A stretch of DNA of 64,000 nt, from positions 466,190-530,189 of the forward strand of contig NW_005434643.1 in NCBI RefSeq assembly GCF_000315625.1, read 5' to 3'. This document shows, piece by piece, positions 1 through 11,142 of this stretch (position 1 is the first letter of the stretch; every line of letters starts with the position of its first letter). The stretch is from Guillardia theta CCMP2712. Taxonomy: Eukaryota; Cryptophyceae; Pyrenomonadales; Geminigeraceae. The position numbers and the translations under genes were made by a program. The notes beneath the pieces were generated by a model. The model did not search any database, was not told the DNA's origin, and worked only from the letters and a program-made list of their open reading frames with translations.

Positions 1-25
1 TGATGGAGATGATGGAGATGATGGA

Positions 26-62
<37 letters not shown>

Positions 63-100
63 ATGATGGTGATGGTGATGGTAGTGATGGAGATGATGGA

Positions 101-134
<34 letters not shown>

Positions 135-165
135 ATGATGGTGGTGGTGATGATGATGATGATGA

Positions 166-202
<37 letters not shown>

Positions 203-250
203 GATGATGATGATGATGATGATGATGATGACGACGACGACGATGACAAT
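1..250. repeat. GAT/GTT trinucleotide microsatellite
   Basis: Runs of GAT/ATG interspersed with GGA and GGT triplets, then about 12 GTT units near 170-205, then GAT and GAC units. Any long reading frame here (Met-, Leu- or Thr-rich) is a by-product of the repeat. The left edge is cut by the window. Confidence 0.95.
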
Positions 251-941
251 GATTTAAGAAAGAAGGCCCCGCATTTCTCTCACTTGTTTCATGCTGCCAC
301 TTTGTGGATGAAGCGATAGAAGCCCGACGTCCTCTCTTCTCGCCCTGCACTGACTGATGCTTGCTCAGCTGCACCTGGAGAGGATGTGGAAGGAGATCAT
401 GGACATGACACCACGACCTTCGCTGATCTTCGGGTGAGGGAGCACGTTGCGAACATATTTGAAGGATCTCACACCCTCTAGGGCCCCTCGGGAGGAAGAC
501 AAGAGGATATCAGGAGGGTCTGCGGTGACTTTGTGTGTGTATCCTTCTTGCCCGTCATTCTGAAGGTTTTTGGTGACTCAGAAGGAGGTAGAAGGAGCAA
601 GACGAGTTTCAGAGAGGTCCTCCCCACCCTCCTCTTCTCTTTTTCCTCCCTTAGATCGGCATTCTCGTCCTCATTTCACTCCTCGTCTTCGTCCTCGTCC
701 TGGTCTCCACCTCTCCTTGTCCTCCCCTTGTTTCCTTTTGGACTTGTTCATTTTTCTCGTCCTCATCCGCTTCCTCGTCCTCGTCCTCGTCCTCATGCTC
801 TTACTCGTCCTTTTTCTCGTCCCTGTCCTGGTCCTGGTCCTTGGGCTCTTCCTCGTCCTTGCCTTGGCTCTCAAATTCAGTTGCCAGGCACTCGCTTACG
901 AGTCTCACCCTGCAGGGGGTCATCCTGGTCGTTGGACATTG
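251..941. other. No clear gene; C/T-rich low-complexity block
   Basis: Between 600 and 880 the plus strand is an imperfect array of TCGTCC/TCCTCG-like words, as in the pyrimidine-rich introns elsewhere in this window. It probably belongs to the 5' part or an intron of the gene whose first supportable exon begins near 942. I see no independent coding region. Confidence 0.5.
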
Positions 942-3663
942 CAGGAGACAAGCCGCACAGCGCTAGGGTGAAGGAGGCGTCGGAGAGATTCCTTGCCATC
1001 AAGCAGTACCTAATGGCTGCAAGAAGCAATGTGGAGCAGAGAAAGATCGAGGTGCAGCGAGGTGAGTTGGATGCTCGACAGGAAGTTGTCGATGAGATTT
1101 TGTTCAAAGTTGTAGATGAAACAGAAATCCGCACAAACACCGTAGAAATCACCACAGCACCAGGGGCAACGATGATGACGACGGCAACAACATCAAACAT
1201 CACGGAGAGTGCCGAGGGGGCAACGTGCTCGGAGAGACACGATTGTGAGGCCGTGTCGAGACAAGAAATCGAGAGGATGAGAAATGAGATCATGGAGTTA
1301 AGGTGACACGTTCTGCTAAAATCAGCTACACAGGAGGATAATATTTACCAGGAGGGAACTTTCCGTCATGAAGCAACAATCCGTATCGGTGAAGGAACTC
1401 CTCTCTCCTCTCTCCTCTCTTCCTTCCTATCCCCCTTCCTTTATTCCTACTTCCTACCTCCTCCTTTCCGTCATGCGTGACCGTGTGATCTCGTTTCAGC
1501 TCCAGTCAGTCTCCCTTGCAACATCCAGCGACAACCCTACGACCATCTCCGACCCTCCGGCTGTTACCGATCGACCCCAGTTGAGCTTTCGGTATGACAG
1601 CAAGAGTCAGCCATGAGCGCTCGTGATGTGTGCGCAGAAGTCTGCCTTCAAGGATCGATCGCGATCAAGTGAGAGAGAGATGTGGAATCGCTCCCTACAG
1701 TGAGCGGAGAGCAGCTGGTGTTGTCGTTGCTGATTGATCGCTGGTTGATGTCAGGGCGATCGAGCTTGAGATTGGCAAAAGGTTGTTTGCCGACTGACGC
1801 CGAGGTGTTTTCTGCCATCAGAGCTTGTGGGCGACTCGCTCAACCTGCTCGCAGGAGCTGGAGGAAAGGAAGAGAACAACATCGCACAGATACATCAAGT
1901 GATCCGAGTCTGCTGATCGCATGCGCTGAGCCCTTGACCAGGTGTGCACAAGACGATGTCGAAGTAACACCAAGTAGTGATAGAACACTTGAATTGTTCG
2001 TTTGTGAACGCAACCATTGTTGCACCAGATACGTCGAGAAGTTTCAATCTTGCAGACAATCTCGTGGCAGACATGGTGACTTTGCAAGCTCTTGACATGC
2101 TGACGCTGATCTTTGAGGTCATCGCTGCAGGGCTGGAACTCTGTTGCCTCGCTGCTGGGACAGAAAGGTGATAACCAGAGAAAGATGATGAAGCTATGAA
2201 AGTGACGCTGAGAAGAACAATCAAACTTGACGATCAGCCGTCTCAATGTTCTTTTCATGGGTGGGCGGCCCGAGTTGGAGGTTGTGTCCTCGTGAGTTTG
2301 CCAACAGGGACCGAGGCCATTGCCTCTAGTTTTATCTGCCTGGTCCACGACGACGAGATGTCGGCTGCTCGTGAGGGGCAGCAGCCACCTTGATGCTTCC
2401 TTGGCAGGAGCGTGGAGCAGGTGGAGAGACAAGTTAGGGGGAGGAACCCTGACGTGATTGACATCAACATGAGTAATCTTCTCTTCTCAGCTGTAAGGCT
2501 TCTCTGCTTGCAGCCGTCCCTCTCAGACCTGTCCCACACTTGGTGGTGCAGGGTGTCAAGGACACCGATGGCTCAGCTTGCTTCCAAGACCAGGTTGTTG
2601 ACTTGCTCAAAGCAAAAGTTGAGAAGATCTTGTCTCTCGAGCTCGTCAAGGTGAGAAACTGTCTTTCGCTCGCCTCTCCTCTCTGTGTGAGCTTTCATTG
2701 GACAGAACAAACACGCGCAGAAATACGTCAACTTACCGCATGGGACCAAACGAATCCCTCTCGTCCGATTTCTCCTTGTAGGTTTTCCTCGGACATGGAG
2801 CCAGGTGATTTCTCATAGCGAGAAATAGAGATCAAATCTTCTCCGACCTTGTCCTCTTTTTGTTTGTCCTGCTTGCACTCGTCTCCCTCTCCCTCTTCGG
2901 TTCTTTCTTCGTTGCCCTCTCCTCCTCCTTCTCCTCCTCCTTCTCCTCCTCTTTCTCCTCCTCCTTTTCCTCCTTCTCCACCTTCTTCTCTTTCTCCCCC
3001 TCCTCTTCCTCCTCCTCTTTTTTTCCTTATCTCAACCTCCATGTCAATTCTCAGGCCCAACGCTGGGTTGAATCAGGACAATCGTTTCATACAGTCATCT
3101 TCCACGTAAGGCATTTCTTTTCCTCCACCACCTCCACCTCCACCTCCACCTCCACCTCCACCTATCTCTCCTCCTAACCTCTCTCTCTCTTCCTCCTCCT
3201 CCTCCCTCCACCTTCCTCCTTCCCTCCCTTCTTCCACCTCTCTCTCTCCTGGATCATCCCAAACCTCAAGATCTCTGTGTTCTCTGACAGGGAAAGTTCA
3301 TGAGCAACATGAGCAAGGGCGAAGACCTGATGAGCCAGTTGTCCAACTCGCTACAGGTCATACCCGTTGCAAATCCTCCTCCTCCCCTGACGCGCAGCAA
3401 GGAGCTGCTCCCTTTCAACTTCGACGAGCATCAGCTTGCCATGCGCCAATGTTTCCTCTACCTCTCCAAGGTATGCTCGGCGCGCGATCACTCACACTGA
3501 GCTCCTTCAAGCATTCGGCGGCTAGTAAGAACGAGCACCAGTGGCTGGACCCAAGGTCGCAGGTGACCAGAAGAGGTTTACAGCGGCTGGCCTTGCGTGA
3601 CCTTTCCAGCAGAAGTTGCTGTACGATGCCTTGGACTCGCTGCCGACGTCGATCCCCCTGTGA
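942..3663 (+). CDS. Unrecognised multi-exon gene, coiled-coil N-terminal part
   Basis: I do not recognise this protein. The first supportable exon (942 to about 1304) follows a CAG acceptor. It encodes a charged, probably coiled-coil segment with motifs such as RFLAIKQYLMAAR and RQEIERMRNEIMEL. The 3' end is well defined by five exons that join in phase 0: 2551-2650, 2721-2804, 3055-3105, 3291-3470 and 3613-3663 (stop TGA). They encode segments such as GTKRIPLVRFLLVGFPR and NMSKGEDLMSQLSNSLQ. Exons between 1500 and 2480 are likely (for example an open stretch ending at a GAAAG/GTGATA donor near 2168), but I could not fix their borders, so the middle is unresolved. The 5' end may lie upstream. 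The introns are strongly pyrimidine-rich on the sense strand. It could be two genes, one ending near 1306. Confidence 0.5.
3122..3165. repeat. CCACCT hexamer microsatellite in an intron
   Basis: About seven consecutive CCACCT units just after the donor at 3106, inside the intron 3106-3290. The rest of that intron is also C/T-rich. Confidence 0.9.
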
Positions 3664-5286
3664 GAGCTGCAAGCTCTGTTGCAGTGACGAGGTTGGGTGA
3701 CAGGATGGCGCAGGAACGAGGAGTTGGATGATGCCGTCTCTTGCATGAGGCACACCGGATCGCAACTGACATCGCCGTGGTGGCGGCCCAGCTGAATCAT
3801 TCGAGACCTGCCGCCATGTTGGACGGCACCGTCACTACTTAGTAGTCTCGTTTCGTCGCCATCAACTATGAAATCCTTTCAACAACCCCCGGTCGCTGCT
3901 CAACTTATCGGATGAGACTCTGAGACTCAGCCTGATGATCCGACCCTCTCTTCATCACTGACTGACACTTTTTACTCAAACCCGGCTAAGCTAAACTTGA
4001 AATCAGTACGAGGACTCGGTTCGGAACGGCTGAGCAGACTCTAAGTTGGCCAAGTTGCCAACGGTTGGATCGCCGGGCGGCACTGCCACAAGTAAAGGCC
4101 ACAAGCCTGAAGTGTGAGGGCGGCCGGGAGTCACCCGGTGGCCGTACCCCCGGGGCCCGGCGCCGCCCGGCGTGAGTCACATCACGGTCACCGTCACCGT
4201 CCGATGGTCGCTCGGTCGGTCCGATCCGCTGAGGCATGACATTAAACTTTATATTAGAGGGGGCAAAGGCTCCGTGACTCGTCGATTTGACTCAAACTTG
4301 AAATCTTACGGAAGCGGAGCCGACTCAGGCTACGTTGCCCCCGCTGACATAAGCCAGCCGGTACTCAGCGGGCCGTCGGTACTCGTAGTACTGTGACACT
4401 TTAGTACTGGCAACTTACTAGCGCTGAGCAATGATCGGAGCGGTCACGGGGCCCATGACTCGCCTGCCAGTGGGCCGGGCGGCAGCCTGCGCTCAGCAGC
4501 CCAGAGTTGGGTACTGGATTCCTCTACCAACGAGGATACTACGGGGGTGATGCCGCGTGTCACTGCCTAGTAGGCTACCATGATGCCTAACTGAGGCAAG
4601 TAACTCACCCTGTCACGTTACCGCATGCATGTCGAAAAAAACCTGTGACTGTGCCTACCTAGTCGTTAGCTCCATGGCAGTAAAGGAGTGCGAACAAGAG
4701 ACTTTTGAGATCGATCGCTCTAAAACCTCAGAGCTTTCTCTCTAACTGATTTCAAATCTCTCGCACGTCGTTGAAAATCTCGAAGTGTGTAAAGCAGACT
4801 CTTATCTCAACCGATGAATAACTGAAAAATGGTGAGGATATCTTATCAAATACCCCACCTATCATTTACCACCCGAAAGTATGATGAAATTAGGGGTACT
4901 TTCACCACCCTACCTGATTAATTCCATCGATTGCCCGCCCCCTTGTCTGCCAGGATCTCACATCCACTAATCCACCTCATCCCGTTTAACCGCTTTTATC
5001 GATACGATGCGTTTTGTAAACGACCAATCATAATTATCCAAACCGATCTGACAATTGCACCAGGACCTCTTCCTATCCCAATCGCTCTTTGGATGGTTCT
5101 CCTTTGCTTCACTCCAGTGTCCCCTGTGCCACCCCTCGCACACACCCGTCCTAGCACAGTATCTGCCTCCCTCGCGATCCTCTCCTCTCCTCTCCTCTCC
5201 TACTCTCCCTCCAACGAAACGTCTTTCTTCAGCAGAATTCCATATCTCAACCTCACAAACCGATCACAGACCTCCACGTGGCCAAG
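3664..5286. other. Intergenic; GC-rich palindromic-word island at about 4020-4620
   Basis: No coding region is supported. From about 4020 to 4620 the DNA is GC-rich and repeats short words such as GAGTCAC, GTGACT, CCGG, CCCGGG and GGTCACCG. The same vocabulary returns near 14.1-15.3, 43.8-44.6, 46.7-47.5 and 56.9-57.4 kb. Around 4840-4930 the sequence changes to ACCCC/CACCC words typical of the second intergenic type. The flanks are AT-richer and unremarkable. Confidence 0.6.
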
Positions 5287-5733
5287 ATGGTAGCTACTCG
5301 ATGCGACAGTCCCTCACAGATTGGGAACAACACAAGCTACCTTCAAAAGATTGTAGGAACCCAGAACAGCGGATCCTTCAAGGAAAAGAGGAATCGCTCT
5401 CAACCATCTATTGATGAGACCGTCTCAGAAAGACTCGAGCGCCTCAGGATCACGTCGCCCAAATTCGGCGGGTCTAAAGGGAGGAACAGCCGAGACATGC
5501 AAGGAGGTTGCAGATCTCCTGCTCCTCTCATGATTCGACGCACAAAACAGGCTGGTCCCTTCCTACTCTCCATTGACGTACAGTCCGCCTTCCAGTCAAG
5601 CCCCGAATACACGGAGCAATCGATGTCTGTTCCCATGGCGCCTCGAAGCGCCTGCAATCCTTTTCCTGGTCTGATTGCGAGCGACTCGGGTTTGCTCCAG
5701 CAGTTTCTGGTGTATTCTAAAAATCAGGTTTGA
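5287..5733 (+). CDS. Hypothetical protein, single exon, 148 residues
   Basis: One open frame of 148 codons from an ATG at 5287, followed 149 nt after the stop by an AATAAA, which suggests a complete intronless gene. The product is basic and Ser/Thr-rich, with a short motif RLERLRITSP near the middle and no signal peptide or membrane segment. Reading upstream would only add three codons from a GTG, so the ATG is preferred. I recognise no domain. Similar Ser/Arg-rich sequence occurs in disordered regulatory proteins, so function is open. The evidence for coding is the uninterrupted frame, non-repetitive composition and downstream signal. Confidence 0.55.
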   Translation: MVATRCDSPSQIGNNTSYLQKIVGTQNSGSFKEKRNRSQPSIDETVSERLERLRITSPKFGGSKGRNSRDMQGGCRSPAPLMIRRTKQAGPFLLSIDVQSAFQSSPEYTEQSMSVPMAPRSACNPFPGLIASDSGLLQQFLVYSKNQV

Positions 5734-5881
5734 GCTCCACTGCACCAGTATCGGCCTTGGAGCCCAAAGGTCTTGCCCGCGCTCTGACAAATCGTTTAGT
5801 TTATTGTTTCCTCTCATCTGGATGTTGTAATGGCAGTTTTCCGAAGATACATGCCACTTGTATTCTAGCGTTTCTGTTGAG

Positions 5882-5887
5882 AATAAA
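5882..5887 (+). terminator. AATAAA polyadenylation signal
   Basis: Canonical AATAAA 149 nt after the stop of the 148-codon gene, in an AT-richer 3' stretch. Confidence 0.55.
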
Positions 5888-7111
5888 ATGAATCCTCATC
5901 TAACACCCTGTTTCCATCATGCACATGCTCAAGTGACCGTGACTGAATGTTCTCTCTTCACTTCGAAAGACAATCTTTGACATCATTTACACACAGAGCA
6001 TGGCACCCAAGTCTCTGATGCTATCACCTCCACATGTCAACATGACTTGCTTTCATGGATTACTAGAGCAAACATTGGGCCCCTCCTACAAGATTGCACC
6101 AACCACGAGGTTTTCCTGCATGGAACAAGGTGAACAGCAGCCTCAAGCTCTCATGCACAATGTCAGACCGCACTTGCAACACTGACATGAACATCTTTGT
6201 CGTGCTCTCATCCTGGAACCGATGTGAGCTCACAATCTCGTCGATGCCCGTGCGCATGGCAGGTCATCGGGTGGAGTGTAATACTGTCATGCCCATTCCA
6301 ATCAAGGCTCGGAATCAAGTAACCTTCTTCATTTCGCATCAGGAACGATCCTGAGCCACCTCGATCTTCCTGATCTTTCTGGCCAGCATCGTCGTGAGTT
6401 GCAGCAGGGAAGGCAGTCGATCTTCCGGGTATCTCGATCAGAGTCGATGAGACACATCGGGAGGAGAAACTCGGAGTTGATATGCTTCATTCATCGAAAA
6501 ACTCTTTTCCCACTTGCAATTTCTCGTGCCTGGCCTCAGCATATCACCGTCACTGTCAAGCAAGACGACTGAGTTGATCTAGATGCATTTCTTGCATGGA
6601 GCTGTAGCTAATTCCCAAGACATCGTCGTTCTTAAAACTACTATGGCCGACACTCTAGAGGTCTCAACCTTGAACAGCTGTGGTGCGAGTGATGCAGGAT
6701 CTCGATCTATGGTAGGATCAGTAGGAGGAGGAGGAGAGGGGGCGGGGGGGGGGGGGGTTGCGGGGGGTGAACTTGTAGTTGTAGTCGCAGGATTCCACCC
6801 AATTCTACCCCTAGCAGGGCCCTTTTTGGGACCCCTTCCTTGACCCCTCCCGCAGAGAGGAGGGAGGGGATGGCCCGCGCTGTCTTTCATTTCCCTCGTC
6901 TCCACTGGCAGCATCCAAATTGCCAAGAAAAAAAACAAGGAAAGGAAGGGAAACAAGACTGAAGCGCGGATAACAACAACTTGACTCGCACTGAAGATTA
7001 GGAGATAACTTAGCCAGGACCGCACAGATCGATCAGACTGCATGATTGGGCACAAGAACCAAGGTTCAATCACATTTCAAGGGGGTTCTTGAGCTGTTGC
7101 GATCCACAGAA
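5888..7111. other. No convincing gene; G-rich tract near 6738-6762
   Basis: Short frames on both strands overlap here (for example around 6000-6350), but none has matching splice sites, family motifs or clear coding composition. Near 6738-6762 there is a run of about 25 nt that is almost only G, embedded in GGA repeats. The minus-strand frame through it is Pro/Ser low complexity. Confidence 0.5.
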
Positions 7112-7432
7112 ATGAATTTGTTTTATGCATTTGCGATGATCGTGTTTCTCTCTCTCGTCCTAGTAGCAGAGACGGTGATGGAGGACAACTGCACACTGAT
7201 AGCGAATTTAACTTCGGAAGAAGTTGCAGAGCTGACACGATCACTAGGCCATGATAGAGTTTCCAGAGTTGTGCAAGAGGGAGCGATCGATGGGTCACAG
7301 CTTCACCGTTTTCCTATGTTGATGCAGGAGGTTTTAGAGCTCCTGGACTATCAAGGCCAGCGTTTCGCATCGGATCAGAAAGGCGGTGTTGTGAACCAAA
7401 GGCATGCTCTGAGGTCAGAAGATTTTGACTGA
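7112..7432 (+). CDS. Small secreted or membrane-anchored protein, possible SAM-like fold
   Basis: 106 codons from an ATG at 7112. The N-terminus is a hydrophobic stretch (residues 2-19, LFYAFAMIVFLSLVLVAE) that reads as a signal peptide or anchor. It is followed by a Cys/Asn segment with two possible N-glycosylation sites and then a compact helical segment. The part TSEEVAELTRSLGHDRV followed by GAIDGSQLHRF resembles the spacing of a SAM domain (a helix ending in LG, then E-x-x-I-D-G-x-x-L). That match is from pattern only. The frame could be extended upstream by 22 codons from an alternative start, but the signal-like start favours the ATG at 7112. No partner genes are obvious. Confidence 0.5.
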   Translation: MNLFYAFAMIVFLSLVLVAETVMEDNCTLIANLTSEEVAELTRSLGHDRVSRVVQEGAIDGSQLHRFPMLMQEVLELLDYQGQRFASDQKGGVVNQRHALRSEDFD

Positions 7433-7888
7433 GTCAAGCCTCGAGACTTCATTGTTTCTTTATTGTTAGCTCGGTTCTTTCATAATGCACAGAGTGCGAA
7501 AGTAATGCAGTGAAGCAAGGGAGATATGGCCGATCATGATACACGTAAAGATGCTACAGCATAACTGATCTTCACTCCTTGTCGACTGGGAGCCGCAAAT
7601 GCTGTGCAACCCGCAGTCCTGCCATCACCACATCACGAGAGCAGCAGGAGAAAATGACCACAGCGAGTGAGGGAAGATCCTCAAAGGACTCAAATATTCA
7701 CCTGTCGAGCTATCGCCGTTTGGAACTATCCCTTCCGAGCTAATAGCCTGAGGTGCGAAGCGTCACGATCGGCCTCGAACAACAAAGTCGGTTGTCACGT
7801 AGTAAAGTGCAGTTGGAACGCAGATGGCGTAGATGAACACGCTTGCAAATGTCCTGAAGTCTGAGAGGTCGACCATCTACCGCAGCCA
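7433..7888. other. No gene seen
   Basis: Intergenic between a plus-strand and a minus-strand gene. Short frames only. No repeat or signal stands out. Confidence 0.5.
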
Positions 7889-8244
7889 TCAGTCGAGTTT
7901 CCTCCATTCTTGCACGGCATCATGTACATCGTCAATATTGTCACGGACGTCGTTCCATGCCTCAAGTCTGGGGTCCTTCTTCAGCCAGTCACCCATAGAG
8001 CGCTGACATCTACATTAGCATGCTAAGAAGTATCCAGAATCATGATCACCTTGTTTGAAAACGTCTTGCCACGCCTCCCCATGGCGGAGAAGCTTCGAGC
8101 ACCGCTGAGAGAGAGACGCGCGTCAGTATTCCAAGGCAAGATATCATCCAGAAAGCCCCAAGTTATCTCCGTGACATAATCATGAGATGTCCTGCACACA
8201 ATTACAGTGTAGTAGACACCACGAAACAAAGTACGTTGGTTCAT
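7889..8244 (-). CDS. Hypothetical protein, two exons, about 102 residues
   Basis: Exon 1 runs from an ATG at 8244 down to 8050 (65 codons, phase 0). A 47-nt intron follows with donor GTGATC and acceptor GTCAG. Exon 2 covers 8002 to 7889 and ends in TGA. The joined product ends with an acidic/basic helical tail, including GDWLKKDPRLEAWNDVRD and DAVQEWRKLD. No domain is recognised. The first 30 residues are less convincing and may include another small intron with an acceptor at TGTGCAG near 8194. Support comes from the matched phase across the intron and the clean helical C-terminus. Confidence 0.5.
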
Positions 8245-9086
8245 CCCAAAGGATGAGTATCAAGTAAATATGAATGAGACAAACCTACGTGCATTCAATA
8301 CTGGGGGTTCTGCATGACAGTATATCGATTCAGTTTCACTACTCTATTCTCACAAACGATCATTCTCCTTCAACCCGCTGGGATGGTTTGCTCGCTGACT
8401 CGAAATGTTGTCCAATAATTCCTAATTGTTGACATGCCTTTCTGCTTCCCCTTCCGTTCCGGTTCTCATTCCACTGATGCACTTGATCTTCATAACACAA
8501 ACATCTTTTATATCTTGCACACTCCTCTCCTCTGCTTCCTTCCTTCTCTGAGGTTGCGATTACCGGCGCAAGGCGGTTGCGAGCATGGCAGCGGCGAGGA
8601 GGGTATACAAGGGTCTACCACCCGCGGTAGCCCCAACATGGGTGGGGGTACAAATGCTACTTCCTGTCCTTGGCCCATATATGCATACCAACATTTTAAC
8701 ATAGTGGATTACATATAGAAATGAGCTTCATTGGTATATGCTTCGGTATAGTGCAACTGAAGAAGCCAATAAAGGGGTAGTGGTACTCAAGGTGTTCAAT
8801 CGACAACCCTGACGAGGGTGGGGTGAATTGTAATTCCTGCGGACAATAATCAATTCATGCCGGCCTCAGAATAAATACTACTAATAACGGAAGACAGCAT
8901 GCGCCACATGAACTCTTTTTAGCCTACCGGAGCCGAGCCGGGGCCGGGGGGTTGCCCGGCCGCAGCACCACCGGCGGTTACTCGCACCTTAAGAATTCAG
9001 AGTGTACGTTACGGACGTTGGAATCGTAACGGTCCAGCAAGCTCTTTTTTTTTTCCTGCGAGCGTGCGGTCGCGTGCAAGGCAATC
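8245..9086. other. Intergenic; upstream region of the uS19 gene
   Basis: No gene seen. Near 8930-9000 there is a short GC-rich piece with CCGG and CGGTTACTC words, of the type seen in larger islands. A T-rich run lies about 30 nt before the uS19 start codon. Confidence 0.5.
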
Positions 9087-10169
9087 ATGGCGGACGCTAA
9101 CGCCCCGAAGAAGCGCTCCTTCCGCAAGTTCCAGTGAGCGACCCCTCCCTCCCTCCCCCCCTACTGTCTTCTCTTCCCTTCCTCTACATTATTCGCTGCT
9201 CGCCGCAATCCAGGACATGTCATTTCATGAGCGTCGTCCAAATCTTTGACAGATGTTGCTTCCTGACCTTTCTTGATATGGCCTTGAGAGTGCTACGGGA
9301 TGGCTGCATGTTGCTGAAATGATCCGATCTCAGTCTGTCACCAATTACTTCCTCTTTCTTCATTTCTTCATGATTTATGGTCCATGTGCTCGATGAATGC
9401 ATGGGCCTCGGCAGCAAATGTTGCAACAGTTTTGTATGTTGCTCCTGATTATCAGACAACATTTGTCGCATGATTGATATTTCTTGTTCTGTCCTATCTG
9501 GTGTGCGACCGATATTGCTAGTCAAAGTTTTTCAAATGTTTTCACTTGTGGTCCACAAACATCGTTCTCCCGTTCCCGTATCCGATGCTCCTGTGCATGA
9601 GGATATTTTGTGATGTTATCTTGCAGATACCGCGGTATCGAGCTCGAAGCTTTGCTCGACCTCAACCAGGCTGACTTGATCCAGCTCTTCCCTGCTAGGT
9701 CCTTGAAAATTGCAGCCGACGCCACGTTCTGACTAGTGACATCCAACAGAATTAGGAGACGTTTCAAGAGGGGTCTTCCCAAGAAGTACTCTGTTCTCCT
9801 CAAGAAGCTGAGGAAGGCCAAGAAGGAGGCGCCCATGCACGAGAAACCCGATGTCGTCAAGACTCACCTCCGCAACATGGTGATCTTGCCCGAGATGATT
9901 GGATCAGTTGTCGGTGTCTACAACGGAAAGTCCTACGTCTCCGTTGAGATCAAGGTGTGTTGATCGAGCACATCTCTCCCTCCCTCGCTCCCTCGCTTCC
10001 TACATTTGTTTCTCTTCTCCCCCTTTCCGTGCTGGTGTAGTGACAAGCGAGCCAGGCTGAGATGGTTGGAACTTATTTGGCTGAGTATTCCATTACTTAC
10101 AAGCCCGTCAAGCACGGAAGGCCTGGTATCGGTGCCACGGCCTCTTCCAAGTTCGTTCCGCTTAAGTAG
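9087..10169 (+). CDS. RPS15: Cytosolic 40S ribosomal protein uS19 (RPS15)
   Basis: Four exons join in phase: 9087-9133, 9627-9698, 9750-9954 and 10056-10169. They encode 145 residues, the same length as animal RPS15. Family hallmarks are clear: an N-terminal RSFRKF-like basic segment, [66 protein letters not shown] and the C-terminal [16 protein letters not shown]. The protein sits on the head of the small ribosomal subunit near the decoding region. The first intron is long (493 nt); the third has a pyrimidine-rich 5' half. A T-rich tract lies just upstream of the start, as in many ribosomal-protein genes. One residue (Gln) at the exon 1/2 junction differs from the usual Thr. Confidence 0.95.
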
Positions 10170-10594
10170 ATTTTTTCATTATGGGTAGAAGTTGATAGAA
10201 TTCTTTGGGGATTACTTGGTGTCCTTGCCTCGCCCTAGCTCGGACTTCTCTTCCTTGTTGGCTTCTCCCTCCCTCACCCGCTCATCTCCTCTACTTCCCT
10301 CATGAACTCCACTCGTTGGGATCCCCAGATCTTATTCGCGGTAACAAGTGCCTCGAACCCTCGTTTAGCAGACATCAACATCCGATCATTAGAGCTCTCA
10401 TTCCGTTTCCTAACTCTTCTTGTATTGCATCAAAGTTAGAGTGCAAGCTCGACATCAGCGCCTGCTGCTTCATTCACAGTTGCCACCAGCGTCTTGGGTG
10501 GCCTGCCCAGAGATCAGCAAGATGGAGCCGGCAGAATGAAGACAGCAAGCGGGAAGCAAGGAAGGAAGCAAAGAACGGCAGGAAAGAAGCCTCC
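10170..10594. other. Short convergent intergenic region
   Basis: 3' flanks of the plus-strand uS19 gene and the minus-strand WD40/C2/voltage-sensor gene. No separate gene or clear AATAAA was found. Confidence 0.5.
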
Positions 10595-11081
10595 TTACTG
10601 CATCTCTTCGATGTCTCTTCCGACGATGTCCCACATGATCACTGTCCGATCCCCTGACGCCTGCTACAAGTCAACAAGAACCAGATTGCTTGAAGCGCAA
10701 CTCACTGAGAAAAGTCTCCACTTCCTCTGAAACCACAGCCTGCTCTTGCCAGGTGAGACTTCTAGGCTCTCAACCTCGAACGTTCACCTCGAGTCCTTCT
10801 CGGCCGTATCCTGCTCCCTCTTTTCGCAAGGAGGTACAACGATCACACTCGTAACGAGATGCTTGTGGCCTAGACAAGTTGCACACTGTCAACCTTGATC
10901 TATCGGATCAACACGCGCATGCACGCCCTTCTGCCTCACCTCTGTACACTTTGCCTTGCTCCGATCCGAGACGTCGAGCTATCTGAGCTCCCCGAACGAT
11001 GGCGCGTACGATTCGAATTCCCGTTGCTATCCTGCCGACCATACGAGCCGATCGGAACGCTGGCGGCATCAGGGGCGTGAG

Positions 11082-11142
<61 letters not shown>

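Noticed and set aside
671-874. Arg/Thr-rich minus-strand frame (RTRTRTR-like)
   Set aside because: It is translation of the TCGTCC repeat block; no independent evidence.
6579-7073. 164-codon minus-strand frame
   Set aside because: It is Pro/Ser low complexity over a G-rich tract, overlaps a better signal-peptide gene, and has no splice or motif support.
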